From assembly GCF_004770155.1 (NCBI RefSeq), contig NZ_RQFA01000061.1:62001-126000 (forward strand): a DNA stretch of 64,000 nucleotides, in the 5' to 3' direction. This document shows, one piece after another, positions 41,855-61,097 of this stretch. The notes beneath the pieces are model-generated. The model had not been told where the DNA came from, did no database searches, and saw only the letters and a list, made by a program, of their open reading frames with translations. Numbering within the stretch: the stretch's first letter is position 1; the number at the start of each line of letters is the position of its first letter. The position numbers and the translations under genes are program-made. This stretch comes from Leptospira gomenensis. GTDB taxonomy: Bacteria > Spirochaetota > Leptospiria > Leptospirales > Leptospiraceae.

Positions 41855-42208
41855 TTATCCGGCTACTTTGATTTTTTCCACCAGGGCGTTGAACACTTCC
41901 CGGTCGTTAAACGCCAGTTCCGCGAGGGATTTGCGATCCATGTTGATTCCTAATTTTTTTAGGGAATTCATAAACACGGAATAAGACAAACCATTTTCTC
42001 TGGCAGCAGCGTTAATTCTGATGATCCAGAGTTTACGAAAATCGCGTTTTTTCGCTCTACGATCGCGGTAGGCCCATTGGCCCGCTTTCATCACCGCACT
42101 TTTTGCGGTTCTGTAAAGTTTGGAGCGAGCTCCGCGGAAGCCTTTCGCATCCTTAAGGACTCTTCTTCTTCTATTTTTGTGAATAGTTCCGTTAACCGCT
42201 CTAGGCAT
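41855..42208 (-). CDS. rplT: 50S ribosomal protein L20
   Basis: A 117-residue very basic protein with the typical [20 protein letters not shown] and [17 protein letters not shown] segments. It shares one base with the rpmI stop. In other bacteria L20 represses the infC-rpmI-rplT mRNA. Confidence 0.98.
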   Translation of the reverse strand: MPRAVNGTIHKNRRRRVLKDAKGFRGARSKLYRTAKSAVMKAGQWAYRDRRAKKRDFRKLWIIRINAAARENGLSYSVFMNSLKKLGINMDRKSLAELAFNDREVFNALVEKIKVAG

Positions 42209-42411
42209 TATCGTACTCCATAAGGCATGAGTCGAACGATGGATTTCCAGTCGGAGTTATTGACCAGGGTCAAACCGCGAAGACGTCTTCTGCGTTTCGG
42301 TCCCTTTTTGGTCAAGATGTGACGGGTATTCATACTCTTGCGTTTGATTTTGTTGTTCTTTGTGAACTTGAATCGCTTCGCAGCGGCCCGGTTCGTTTTC
42401 AACTTTGGCAT
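42208..42411 (-). CDS. rpmI: 50S ribosomal protein L35
   Basis: A 67-residue basic protein with [13 protein letters not shown] and [16 protein letters not shown], as in L35. It lies between infC and rplT in the conserved order. Confidence 0.97.
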
Positions 42412-42444
42412 CTTCTCTACCTTAGATTCCCTATCTTCCCAAAA

Positions 42445-42984
42445 TTACTTAGGATTAATGATTACTACGATCTGTTTTCCGTCCTGAATCGGATCCCGCT
42501 CTGCGGTACCGTGTTCTTTCAGGTCTTCCACCATTCTATAAACTACTTTCATTCCGAGGTCGGAGTGCATCATCTCCCTACCGCGGAAGCGGAGACTGAT
42601 TTTTACCTTGTCCCCTTTGCCGAGAAATTCCTGCGCGTGTTTCTTTTTAATATCGTAATCGTGACTTTCGATTCGAGGGCGAATCTTAATTTCTTTTACG
42701 TTGATTACGTGCTGTTTTTTCTTCGCTTCCTTACTTTTTTTGAGTAATTCGAACTTGTATTTGCCGTAGTCGATGATCTTGCATACGTGCAGCTCTTGAT
42801 CGGCGGACACTTCCACAAGATCCAGATTTTCCTCTTTCGCCTTTCGAAGCGCTTCTTCAAAAGAAACGATGGCGACTCCGTCGTCCGAAACCAAACGAAC
42901 CCGGGAAACTCCCGTGATTTTCTCGTTGATTCGGTGATTGAAGAGTTTATCTGTTCCTGATTTTTGACTCGGTTTTCTCTGCAT
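42445..42984 (-). CDS. infC: Translation initiation factor IF-3
   Basis: A 179-residue factor with an N-terminal domain ([18 protein letters not shown]), the linker [19 protein letters not shown] and a C-terminal domain ([20 protein letters not shown]). It starts with ATG at 42984 preceded by GGAG at 8 bases, unlike E. coli infC, which uses the autoregulatory AUU. thrS lies upstream, separated by a repeat-filled gap. Confidence 0.98.
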   Translation of the reverse strand: MQRKPSQKSGTDKLFNHRINEKITGVSRVRLVSDDGVAIVSFEEALRKAKEENLDLVEVSADQELHVCKIIDYGKYKFELLKKSKEAKKKQHVINVKEIKIRPRIESHDYDIKKKHAQEFLGKGDKVKISLRFRGREMMHSDLGMKVVYRMVEDLKEHGTAERDPIQDGKQIVVIINPK

Positions 42985-43206
42985 TCATTCTCCGGCTAGA
43001 TTTCCAAGATTTTATCCGGGAGCTTGTTTTCAAGCGATTTTTGACTCCGCTTCGTTGGAATTTGCCGTGCTTTGCGCGAAACAGCCGCGAAAACTCGAGG
43101 ATCGGCTTGGGAAATCCTCTTTGGCTTCTCCGATTTGAAAATCCGTCGGAAAACCGGAACGAGGCGGGGTATGATGAGACAGCAGTTTTTATTGTTTCAG
43201 TTTTTG

Positions 43207-43411
43207 GTGTGAGTTCCCGCACCAGTTTGGCTGCCAAAGGAAAGCCGAACCACCGAAGAACGCGTATCTCGTGTGAGTTCCCACGTAGTTCGTGCTCAAA
43301 AGGAATACGAAACCGCCCGATGTGTGAGTTCCCACATCACTTTGCTTTCCAAAGGAAGACATTCCTCTTCAGAAAACCTCTTCAGAAAAATCGTTTCGTG
43401 TGAGTTCCCAC
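43207..43411 (-). repeat. Degenerate array of four GTGGGAACTC cores between thrS and infC
   Basis: On the minus strand GTGGGAACTCACAC (one copy with GCGGG) occurs at 43398-43411, 43322-43335, 43271-43284 and 43207-43220. Spacing is 76, 51 and 64 bases. The spacers share pieces such as CCAAAGGAA on the plus strand but are not exact copies, so this looks like an old, decayed array. It sits inside the 479-base gap between the thrS stop and the infC start. Confidence 0.85.
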
Positions 43412-43463
43412 AAACCGAAACGGCGGCCTCTTCCACAAACCGCCGCCGTACCGATCCTACAAC

Positions 43464-45380
<1,917 letters not shown>

Positions 45381-45513
45381 TCTTCTTCTATTCCAGGAAC
45401 GAATTTGGGTTTCCCCTTCTCCATTCGCGAAAATCGGACATATTTTTCAACCGATTTGCATTTGCCGGGGAAAAACCTTGACTACGCCTAAGGCCCCTTC
45501 GACGCTGTAGGAG

Positions 45514-46602
45514 ATGAAAGCGTTCTTGGTTCTCGACAATGGTACGATCCTAGAGGGAGAATCCTTCGGTTATGAAACGGAATCGGTCGGCGAAGTCGTC
45601 TTTAACACTTCGCTCGCGGGTTATCAAGAGATACTAACGGATCCTTCCTACTGCAATCAGATCATCACTCTAACGTATCCGATGATCGGAAATTACGGGA
45701 TTCATCCGGATAATATGGAATCCTCGAAAATCCAAGCGAGCGGATTGATCGTAAAAGAATACGTCGATCGTCCTTCGAACTTCAAATCCGAAAAAACCCT
45801 ATCTCAATTCTTAAAAGAATATAAAATTCCTGCGATCCAAGGGATCGATACGCGTAAGCTGACGCGTTATATCCGAACCAACGGCTCACCCAATGGAGGG
45901 ATTTTCACTGCTCCGGAATATTCTCCAAAGTTTTTGGAAACGGTAAAATCGTTTCCGGGAATCGTGAATTCCGATTTGGCCAAGGTGGTGAGCACGCGCT
46001 CCCGGTACGTATTCGGAACACACTCCGGAAAAAAATACAAACTCGCTGTGTACGACTACGGTGTGAAAACGAATATTCTCCGTCTTTTGGACGCGTCCGG
46101 TTTTGCGGTGACCGTTTATCCCGCGCAAACTTCCGCGGAAGAAATCATGAAGGAAGGAGCCGATGCGTTTTTCCTTTCCAACGGACCGGGAGATCCGGCA
46201 CCGCTCGACTACGCGATCGATGCAACTCGCAAAATTATGGAAAGAGGGTATCCTCTTTTCGGAATTTGTCTCGGCCATCAGATCATCGGACTTTCCCTCG
46301 GCAAAAAAACGGAGAAGATGAAATTCGGACACCGGGGTGGAAACCAGCCGGTCAAAAATTTATCCACCGGTCAGGTCGAGATCACTTCGCAAAACCACGG
46401 TTTTGCGGTCATCGACGATCATAAAACCGACGAGCCGGTTTCCTTCATCAATCTCAACGACGATACCGTGGAAGGAATCTTAAAATCCGGATATCCCTTA
46501 TTGACGGTCCAGTATCATCCGGAAAGCGCTCCGGGTCCGAACGATTCCCGTTATCTATTTCAAAAATTCTACGATCTGGTAGAAAAAACAAAACGAGGTT
46601 AG
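45514..46602 (+). CDS. carA: Carbamoyl-phosphate synthase small subunit
   Basis: A 362-residue glutaminase subunit that feeds ammonia to CarB for pyrimidine and arginine synthesis. N-terminal domain: [20 protein letters not shown]. GATase domain: LSNGPGDP, nucleophile C252 in LFGICLGHQ, and QYHPE. carB is not adjacent. The start fits the family N-terminus, but AGGAG directly abuts the ATG, an oddly short ribosome-site spacing; an in-frame TAG lies upstream. Confidence 0.96.
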   Translation: MKAFLVLDNGTILEGESFGYETESVGEVVFNTSLAGYQEILTDPSYCNQIITLTYPMIGNYGIHPDNMESSKIQASGLIVKEYVDRPSNFKSEKTLSQFLKEYKIPAIQGIDTRKLTRYIRTNGSPNGGIFTAPEYSPKFLETVKSFPGIVNSDLAKVVSTRSRYVFGTHSGKKYKLAVYDYGVKTNILRLLDASGFAVTVYPAQTSAEEIMKEGADAFFLSNGPGDPAPLDYAIDATRKIMERGYPLFGICLGHQIIGLSLGKKTEKMKFGHRGGNQPVKNLSTGQVEITSQNHGFAVIDDHKTDEPVSFINLNDDTVEGILKSGYPLLTVQYHPESAPGPNDSRYLFQKFYDLVEKTKRG

Positions 46603-46606
46603 ACTC

Positions 46607-46795
46607 ATGGCAGAATTCCCGCAACTCCCCGATAGACTTTTAGGACTTCCCGTTGGAAAGGATTTTTCGATCGAAGCTCTGGTGAAAGACGTATGGAATC
46701 CGGAAACGGACGATCTTTTTCCTCCTAAGAATTTCTTGGGTCTCGGATACGGTGTGAATTTTTACGCGATCGCGAGAAAAACCGGACTTTTGTAA
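46607..46795 (+). CDS. Small DUF5808-like protein downstream of carA
   Basis: A 62-residue protein starting 4 bases after carA, with GAGG at 8 bases before the ATG. The C-terminal part reads WNPETDDLFPPKNFLGLGYGVNFY, close to the short DUF5808 pattern (a N-P-D-D-L/F-V-P-K core followed by G-W/Y-x-x-N-F). No transmembrane segment is obvious. It is probably translated with carA. Function unknown. Confidence 0.65.
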   Translation: MAEFPQLPDRLLGLPVGKDFSIEALVKDVWNPETDDLFPPKNFLGLGYGVNFYAIARKTGLL

Positions 46796-47194
46796 ACCGC
46801 GAAAAACACCACGATCCTGTCGGAATTCCCGCGGCTCTCAAAAAAAATCTTCTTGAGAATAGTATGATTTTCTGATACGAAAAAATTGCCGGAGGTTTTC
46901 CCACCACCTCTCCTCCACCACCCAATCAGGGTGGGGCCGCCGCGTTTCACGGACGGATCGTCGGAATTACGGCGCAATCCCCGTCCTAAAACGGAACATC
47001 CTTCCGAGTTCACGCCGGCCACAATCGAAGATTCCGCGTGGATAAATTATAAATCGCTTAGAAATTCTTTCGATCATCGGATATACTTCCCTTCGCATTT
47101 TTTGAATCGAATTCGGAGAAATTCGCCGCCTGTCGAAGTCGGTGGAAACCTGAAACCTCGAAGCCGATTGTATCACCGCCAAAACGGAGAAAAT
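46796..47194. other. Gene-free stretch with C-rich segment
   Basis: About 400 bases. It contains a hairpin TCTCAA/TTGAGA (46836-46858) and a C-rich block from 46901 with CCACCC-aatca-GGGTGG (46918-46934). The frame of the following TPR gene stays open across it, but codon content is unlike a protein and no ribosome binding site supports an earlier start. Confidence 0.45.
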
Positions 47195-48742
47195 ATGAAA
47201 GAAAATTATAATATTCTAAATCTACCTCGAGACCTTCGGGAGGATTTAATCGGACGAAAAAGAATCGAAACAAGACAAGGTTGGTTTGATCTTGCATCTA
47301 TCCAAGAAGTCCACTTCAGCTCCGTAAAGATCGGTCCGTTTGCAAATGACGAATTAGGACAATATTACACCAATTCGGTCGGCCTTATAAAAAATTCGGA
47401 ACACTATGGGGAAGATCCGGAAATTCTTATCTGGCTACCGCGAATCGGGCTCTACGGGACATGGGATTCCAGTCACGACGAACTTCATATTTTTCCGGAT
47501 GGAAATTGGAACACTATGAAATCGAATCTGACTCCATTCATCGAAGCACAGTGGGGATACGAGGGCGACGACAAGATAGAACACATAACCTTGGAAGACG
47601 CAGAGCGATACCCGACGGCCTTCGACTTTATCCCTTACGACCTGGACAAAACAGTACACAACCTTTCCGACGGAGAATTGAACGCTTTTTTGGAACGATA
47701 CGAAGATGCGATTCTTCGACATCCGGACGTCTCTTCGTTGGACGACGCCTATTTCGCGTTAGCCGAAACTTATTATCGTCTCGGAAAAAAAGAATCGGAT
47801 CGGATCGATTTCTGGAGGAAAAAACTTCTGCGAATTTTGGATTACTATCCCGAGGGTGAATTTCATCGGGAACGGGAAGGAGCCGAAATCTGTGTATGGG
47901 CTTCCTCCGATCTGGGACTTTCCCTGTTTCGCAATCTATTGGATAAGGACGAAAAACAACCGGAATACGCGGGAGGCGCCAGCCTGCTTTCCGCGTTTTT
48001 GATTCACTTTGCGGATCGATCGGAATCTATTTTAGAAATTTCTAAATCGCCGAAATATACGACCGCCGTACTTCGTTCTCTGGAGACCGCCAAACGATGG
48101 GCGCTTACGGTCGTAAACGACGAACTTGCCGCCAAACTCAAACAAAACTCCGCCGCAATGGAAACGATATCCACACTCGTTGACAGGATCGGCGAAATCA
48201 TACTTACAAACCCGGAAAACTATTCCAAAGAGGAAGTCCACTCGATTCGACACAAAAAGGTGGTGGATAGATTGGTGAAAGGCTGGGAGCACTTAAAGAA
48301 AAAGGAATATACCCAAACGGAAGAATTACTTCGTTCCATATTCTCCGAGTATGCGGAAGACGCGGAAGCCTTATTTTTAGACGCAAGACTACATTGGTTG
48401 AAAACGGGATCCCCGGAAGAAGGAATCAAACGTGCGGAAAAAAACCTACTAACGGCCGCGGAAGGCGATTTTGCCGGACGAGGAAGGCTTTACAATCTAG
48501 TAGGATGCGCGTTAGACGAAATGGGAAAGCTGAAACAATCCTTGGACGCCTTCGGAAAAGCCGCGGAACTTTGTCCTAGGGAATCCATGTACGCAGCCAA
48601 CCTCGCCGAAATCTATTGGAAAATGGGGGACCAAAAGCAAGCCGCCCAATACGCCAAAAAAGCCAAAAGTATGGGGGACAAATCCTCGATCGTGGAGGAA
48701 ATATTTCAATCGACCCGAAGCGGCTCGAAACAATCGGAATAA
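47195..48742 (+). CDS. TPR-repeat protein, unknown function
   Basis: A 515-residue soluble protein. I start it at ATG 47195 because GGAG lies 7 bases upstream; the open frame extends 103 codons further but is Pro/Arg-rich and lacks support. Residues about 1-150 are a globular alpha/beta domain with several Trp (WFDLASI, IWLPRIGLYGTWD). From about 160 on it is helical, with tetratricopeptide-like units near YFALAETYYRLGKKE and, at the end, LYNLVGCALDEMGKLKQSLD and YAANLAEIYWKMGDQKQA. It probably binds proteins; no closer assignment. Confidence 0.8.
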   Translation: MKENYNILNLPRDLREDLIGRKRIETRQGWFDLASIQEVHFSSVKIGPFANDELGQYYTNSVGLIKNSEHYGEDPEILIWLPRIGLYGTWDSSHDELHIFPDGNWNTMKSNLTPFIEAQWGYEGDDKIEHITLEDAERYPTAFDFIPYDLDKTVHNLSDGELNAFLERYEDAILRHPDVSSLDDAYFALAETYYRLGKKESDRIDFWRKKLLRILDYYPEGEFHREREGAEICVWASSDLGLSLFRNLLDKDEKQPEYAGGASLLSAFLIHFADRSESILEISKSPKYTTAVLRSLETAKRWALTVVNDELAAKLKQNSAAMETISTLVDRIGEIILTNPENYSKEEVHSIRHKKVVDRLVKGWEHLKKKEYTQTEELLRSIFSEYAEDAEALFLDARLHWLKTGSPEEGIKRAEKNLLTAAEGDFAGRGRLYNLVGCALDEMGKLKQSLDAFGKAAELCPRESMYAANLAEIYWKMGDQKQAAQYAKKAKSMGDKSSIVEEIFQSTRSGSKQSE

Positions 48743-48941
48743 GAAGACGGACATTTTAGAAATTATGAATGCGGATCGATTCCATCCGGAGATCGAAAAT
48801 CCTGAGCACAAATCGAGGCGTCACTCTTAAAAGAAATTTCCATTCGATTTCCAATCAAACTTGTTTGAAGTTATAATTTGGACGGAATAAAGTTTACAAT
48901 CCTTTACTGTTTGTTTGAAACAGATGAAGAGGAGATGACCG

Positions 48942-49802
48942 ATGAAAATTAAAAAATCGATTTTTTTCGCCGTAATTTTATTGGGAAATATGTGTGTTTC
49001 CGTTCCCCGGCAAACGCTTTCTACGGAGAATCCCGAAGTAAATCGACATAGAAGCGCAAAGTTGCTCTCCGCATTTTTCGGATTGGACAATGCACTTCCG
49101 TTCCGATCCGTCGCTCTTTGGCGAAGCGCACCGGGTCAGGATGGAATGCCTTTGGTATTTTCGCACGAGATCGATCCGAAAACTTTGGACATTTCCGACT
49201 TTCAAATCCTGACGTCAAAAGGGGAAATCCATTTTCCCTCGTTCGCTACGTTTGCTCCCGCATTGGAAGCGTTCGAACTAAGAACCGTTCTTTTGATCGG
49301 CGAATTCGGAAATTTTCCAGAAAACGAACCGAAGGAAATAACGATCGTCGGGGAACTCAAAAGTCGGGACGGACAAAATTTTATCGGACAAAAAATCCGA
49401 ATAACACCCCTGAACGAAGGACCCTATATTAGTTATGCTGAATATTTCGATTTTGGTCGTTCGTATCCTTACAACGAATCGGAACGAGGAAACGATTGTC
49501 CTCGTTCCCGGACCGCTCTCGTTGTCCGAATCGTTTGGGCCGGAGGAGTAAGAGCTTTGGACGGTCGGGAACTGGGGAACAACGATCTGAAAAAATTTCG
49601 AATCCAAATGACTTCCGGCAAAAAAAACTGGGTCACTTCCCCGTTCCAAATCGCCGACACAGACGACAACGATAATAACGTGGATCTGTGTATTTCGGAA
49701 AATGGAATTCCTAAATCCGTGGAAGTGGATGCAAACACCGCAATCGATCCGAGAGGAGACGCAAACCCGTTCACCAAAAAGGAAATTTTAAGCCGCTGGT
49801 AA
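48942..49802 (+). CDS. Putative lipoprotein, unknown function
   Basis: A 286-residue protein with a signal ending LLGNMC (C18), a plausible spirochaetal lipobox. The mature part has Pro/Phe-rich beta-like sequence (LPFRSVALWRSAPGQDGMP), PLVFSHEIDPKTLDISDF, and an Asp/Asn run DTDDNDNNVDLC that could bind calcium. The PLVFS..IDP..L..SDF layout recalls extracellular Ig-like domains but I do not assign one. GAGG precedes the ATG and a terminator follows. Confidence 0.75.
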   Translation: MKIKKSIFFAVILLGNMCVSVPRQTLSTENPEVNRHRSAKLLSAFFGLDNALPFRSVALWRSAPGQDGMPLVFSHEIDPKTLDISDFQILTSKGEIHFPSFATFAPALEAFELRTVLLIGEFGNFPENEPKEITIVGELKSRDGQNFIGQKIRITPLNEGPYISYAEYFDFGRSYPYNESERGNDCPRSRTALVVRIVWAGGVRALDGRELGNNDLKKFRIQMTSGKKNWVTSPFQIADTDDNDNNVDLCISENGIPKSVEVDANTAIDPRGDANPFTKKEILSRW

Positions 49803-49882
49803 ATTTGGATCGGGAATCCGAATCCATAAAAACACGTTTCGTCGAATCGATACGACACAACCCGAGTCGTCCTTTAAATAAG

Positions 49883-49913
49883 AACCCGCATCTTAACCCG
49901 GGTTTTTATTTTT
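49883..49913 (+). terminator. Intrinsic terminator after the lipoprotein gene
   Basis: AACCCG (49883-49888) pairs with CGGGTT (49899-49904), followed by TTTATTTTT. It lies 80 bases after the lipoprotein stop. Confidence 0.65.
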
Positions 49914-50008
49914 AAGAGCGAACGTTCGAATCCAAGAACGGCCTCGTGCGTCTTTTATTGTTAAATTAGAAAATTCTAAAATACAAAATCTGAACCGCTT
50001 TTCAAAAA

Positions 50009-50042
50009 CAAAAAAGCCCAGGACACACCCCCAGGCTTTTTA
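50009..50042 (-). terminator. Terminator of the sucB-lpdA-sucA operon, possibly bidirectional
   Basis: AAAAAGCC at 50011-50018 pairs with GGCTTTTT at 50034-50041, with weaker pairing inside. On the minus strand it ends in a T-rich run, about 85 bases after the sucA stop. The A and T tracts on both sides would let it act in both directions. Confidence 0.7.
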
Positions 50043-50126
50043 TGATTTTCCGGGCTCTCAACAAAACCGCGGAAACTTTTTCTTTTAGAGAGAATTCCTC
50101 AATCGAAGGATTCTCTCCGTAAGATC

Positions 50127-52890
<2,764 letters not shown>

Positions 52891-52917
52891 GTTGAAACCT
52901 ACCTAATACGACCGCGC

Positions 52918-54321
<1,404 letters not shown>

Positions 54322-54334
54322 GATTCCTTTTTCC

Positions 54335-55588
<1,254 letters not shown>

Positions 55589-55655
55589 GAATGATTCCTT
55601 TTCAAAGCCTTAGGATGCGCGTTTTGCGCCGACTTCGGTTTCAATCCTTATAAAC

Positions 55656-55689
<34 letters not shown>

Positions 55690-55691
55690 GA

Positions 55692-58129
<2,438 letters not shown>

Positions 58130-58133
<4 letters not shown>

Positions 58134-59086
58134 AACAGTTTATATTGGCTCCCTTCCAAGGCGAGTTCGATCTTTAAGGCGGAATTCCCGAGAGCTTCCG
58201 CGTGCGCTTTCGCTTCCTGGAGAATGATGTCCAAAACGTCGTCCGCGTATGCGGGTTCGTGATGTGTCAAAACCAGAGTTTTGACGTTCCAGGCTACGGC
58301 GCAATTTACGGCCATTGTGTACGAGGTATGTCCCCAGTCAAATTTTTGAAAGGATTCGTCCAACGTGTATTGCGCGTCCAACACGAGAAGGTCCGCATCG
58401 GCAAAAAAGGGTTTCATCTCCGAAATCGAGGCGAAATCCTCTCCCGTAAATTCCGCGTCCGTGGCGAAGATGAAGGTCTTTCCTTTTTCCCGGAACCGAT
58501 ACGCAAAGGATCCTCCCGGGTGTTTGAGCGGAAACGCGTCCACCTTACAATCCCCTTCCAAAACCAACGTTTCGCCGGGAAGAAGACAGGTAAAGAGTTT
58601 CGTAGAAGCCAGTTTGGAAAACGGAATCGGAAAAAAGGAAGCTCCTTGTTGTAATTCCAACCGTTGTTCAAGATCGGGAAACGGAGAATAAAAGTGCGCC
58701 GTATTGCCGGGGATATACAGAGGTTTAAAAAAGGGAATTCCCTGGATATGATCCCAGTGCGTGTGAGTGAAGAAAAACACGACGCTTCCCCGGCCTTTTC
58801 CGAATTCCTCCCGCATCCATTCGTCCCCCGCGACGCGAAGCCCGGTTCCTCCGTCGATCAAGATCTTTTGTCCCGACGAGGAAATCACGGAAACACAGGT
58901 GGTATTTCCGCCCACGACGTGCGTAAGATATTCTGGAAGTTCGGAAATAAATTTCTGAATGTCGGAAAGAACGCCTTCCCCGCGGTCTCGGACGATTTCT
59001 AAGACCTGGGAAAGTTTTTGAACGTATTCTGGAGTACGAAGAGGGGCCGCAATCGAGCCTCGGGTCCCGTAGAGTTGGATGATCAC
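58130..59086 (-). CDS. Metallo-beta-lactamase-fold hydrolase
   Basis: A 318-residue cytosolic protein with the metal site [16 protein letters not shown], an upstream GGNTTCVSV and ILIDGGTGL, and later His residues in [10 protein letters not shown]. This resembles MBL-fold hydrolases related to phosphodiesterases and tRNase Z. Its overlap with the PBP gene suggests co-translation; no mechanistic link is known. It is divergent from the rhomboid gene. Confidence 0.85.
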
Positions 59087-59192
59087 CTTGGACCCAGGAT
59101 TTTCCGAAACCTGCTTTCTGTCAAAGAGAAGAGAGGAAAGAAAAATCGTTTTACGGTTGTCTTTGGATTCAAAAAGAGAATCATGTTCCCCT

Positions 59193-60011
59193 ATGACAGG
59201 CGCCTATAATCGGATCGGTCCGGAACTGACTCCCGTTGTCCGCGTTTTACTGATCGTAAACGCGGCGATTTTCGGAATTCAACTGCTTTTATCTTGGACG
59301 GTGGGAGATTGGCTCACCGTATATTTGGGAATGACCCCGGATTCGGTGACACATCGATTCTATGTCTGGCAGCTGCTTACGTATTCCTTTTTGCACTCCA
59401 CCCAGAATTTTTTTCATATCCTATTCAACCTGTTTTCGCTTTGGATGTTCGGCTCAATTTTGGAGAATCATTGGGGCGGAAGAAACTTTCTGAAGTTTTA
59501 TCTTTTTTCCTGTTTTATGGGAGGGTTGTTTCCGTGGATCCTTCACAATGTGGGTTTTCACCAAGGTACGATTATCGGTGCCTCCGGCGGAATTTACGGT
59601 CTTCTCATCGCCTTCGCCTTGATTTGGCCCAACCAGGAACTTCTGTTTATGGGATTTTTTCCCCTTAAGGCGAAGTATATGGTCGTCATTTTGATGCTCG
59701 TCATCGCCCTTTCGGGGCCGGGCGGAAACATCGCGCACATGGCGCATCTCGGCGGCGCGATCGGCGGTGGTCTTTATTTCTTTTATTATAATAAACTAAA
59801 GCCTAAACTTCCCGCTTCCTTTTCTCTCAGCCGTTATCTTCAAAAACGTAAGATGAAAAAATGGCAAGAAGAGATGAACCGCAAAATTCACGTACGGGAG
59901 GAAGTGGATTTGCTTCTGGACAAGATCTCCAAACGGGGAATGGATTCCCTTTCCCGAAAAGAGAAAAAATTCCTGAAAGAGGCCTCCAGCCGTTATTATT
60001 CGGAGGAATGA
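59193..60011 (+). CDS. Rhomboid-family intramembrane serine protease
   Basis: A 272-residue polytopic membrane protein with about six membrane segments. The catalytic Ser is S131 (GASGGIYG) and the His H185 (HMAHLGGAIGG), with the helix-2 HILFNLFSLWMFG pattern, as in GlpG-type rhomboids. I start at ATG 59193 (MTGAYNRIG); an open frame from 59079 lacks membrane-protein character. A charged C-terminal tail (EEVDLLLDKISKRGMDSLS) is cytoplasmic. Substrates unknown. Confidence 0.9.
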   Translation: MTGAYNRIGPELTPVVRVLLIVNAAIFGIQLLLSWTVGDWLTVYLGMTPDSVTHRFYVWQLLTYSFLHSTQNFFHILFNLFSLWMFGSILENHWGGRNFLKFYLFSCFMGGLFPWILHNVGFHQGTIIGASGGIYGLLIAFALIWPNQELLFMGFFPLKAKYMVVILMLVIALSGPGGNIAHMAHLGGAIGGGLYFFYYNKLKPKLPASFSLSRYLQKRKMKKWQEEMNRKIHVREEVDLLLDKISKRGMDSLSRKEKKFLKEASSRYYSEE

Positions 60012-60020
60012 ATCTTTTGT

Positions 60021-60373
60021 GTGGGAACTCTCACACCGATCGCAGTCTATCGCAGAGCCGTTCCCTGGGAACACCGGAACCGTGGGAACTCTCACATCGA
60101 TCGCAGTCTACCGCAGAGCCGTTCCTCTGGGAACACCGGAACTGTGGGAACTCTCACACCGATCGCAGCCTACCGCAGAGCCGTTCCCCTGGGAACACCG
60201 GAATCGTGGGAACTCTCACACCGATCGCAGCCTACCGCAGAGCCGTTCCTCTGGGAACACCGGAATCGTGGGAACTCTCACACCGATCGCAGCCTATCGC
60301 AGAGCCGTTCCTCTGGGAACACGGAATCGTGGGAACTCTCACACCGATCGCAGTCTACCGCAGAGCCGTTCCC
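60021..60373 (+). repeat. Tandem array of a 61-62-bp unit, six copies
   Basis: Units start at 60021, 60082, 60144, 60206, 60268 and 60329 (last one partial). Each begins GTGGGAACTCTCACA, then YCGATCGCAGYCTAYCGCAG, then AGCCGTTCC, and carries a second palindrome of the type GTTCCC-CT-GGGAAC. The array begins 10 bases after the rhomboid stop and ends about 65 bases before the acetyltransferase start. Copies are 90-97% alike by eye. Confidence 0.95.
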
Positions 60374-60438
60374 ACTCAAACGGAAAAACTCATTTCGACT
60401 TTCCCGCAAAAACGAAAAGCAAGAAATTGACAAAGACG

Positions 60439-61044
60439 ATGGAAATAAAATCCTCTTACCCACCCGAACCCCTAGTTCTTGTCGGAGAAACGATAGAACT
60501 GCATCCCCTAAAAAAAGACCACGCAGAAGCCTTGGCGCAGGCGGTATTGGACGGAGAACTCTGGAAACTTTGGTTCACCACGGTGCCTTCTCCGGAAAAA
60601 ATAAAACCGTGGATCGAAACAGCACTCGACGAGGAAATCCAACAGCGCTCCCTTCCCTTTGCGGTGTATCACAAAAAAGATCGTAAATTCATCGGAAGCA
60701 CGCGTTACATGAATCTCGAAAAGGGAGAAAGACGACTCGAAATCGGCTCGACGTGGTATTCCAAAAGTTATCAAAAAACTTCGGTGAACACGGAATGCAA
60801 ATACCTTCTACTGGAACACGCCTTCGAACGATTGGAATGTATCGCGGTCGAATTCAGAACACACAGACTCAACGAAACTTCTCGAAAGGCGATCGAAAGA
60901 CTGGGGGCGGTTCTGGACGGAATCCTGCGCAACCATAGAACGATGTCCAACGGAACGTTACGCGACACTGCAGTATATAGCATCATTCGAAACGAATGGC
61001 CGACGATCAAAAGCCACCTAACGTTCAAGTTACAACGCACGTAA
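60439..61044 (+). CDS. GNAT-family N-acetyltransferase (RimJ/RimL type)
   Basis: A 201-residue acetyltransferase. Segments typical of RimJ/RimL and related proteins: LVGETIELHPLKKDHAEAL, IGSTRYMNLEKGERRLEIGS, WYSKSYQKTSVNTECKYLLL, and RLNETSRKAIERLGA with acetyl-CoA binding. I start at ATG 60439, after the repeat array; the frame is open through the array but that part is repeat-derived. The ribosome binding site is weak. Substrate unknown. Confidence 0.85.
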   Translation: MEIKSSYPPEPLVLVGETIELHPLKKDHAEALAQAVLDGELWKLWFTTVPSPEKIKPWIETALDEEIQQRSLPFAVYHKKDRKFIGSTRYMNLEKGERRLEIGSTWYSKSYQKTSVNTECKYLLLEHAFERLECIAVEFRTHRLNETSRKAIERLGAVLDGILRNHRTMSNGTLRDTAVYSIIRNEWPTIKSHLTFKLQRT

Positions 61045-61097
61045 AAACCGAAACCCACCGCACAAACGAAAGGGACGAAAAAAACGGAAAATCTTCC

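Noticed and set aside
46886..47194. N-terminal extension of the TPR protein
   Set aside because: Pro/Arg-rich composition, a C-rich hairpin inside, and a good ribosome binding site at the later ATG 47195.
60019..60438. N-terminal extension of the acetyltransferase through the 62-bp array
   Set aside because: The added residues are only translated repeat; the GNAT fold begins right after ATG 60439.
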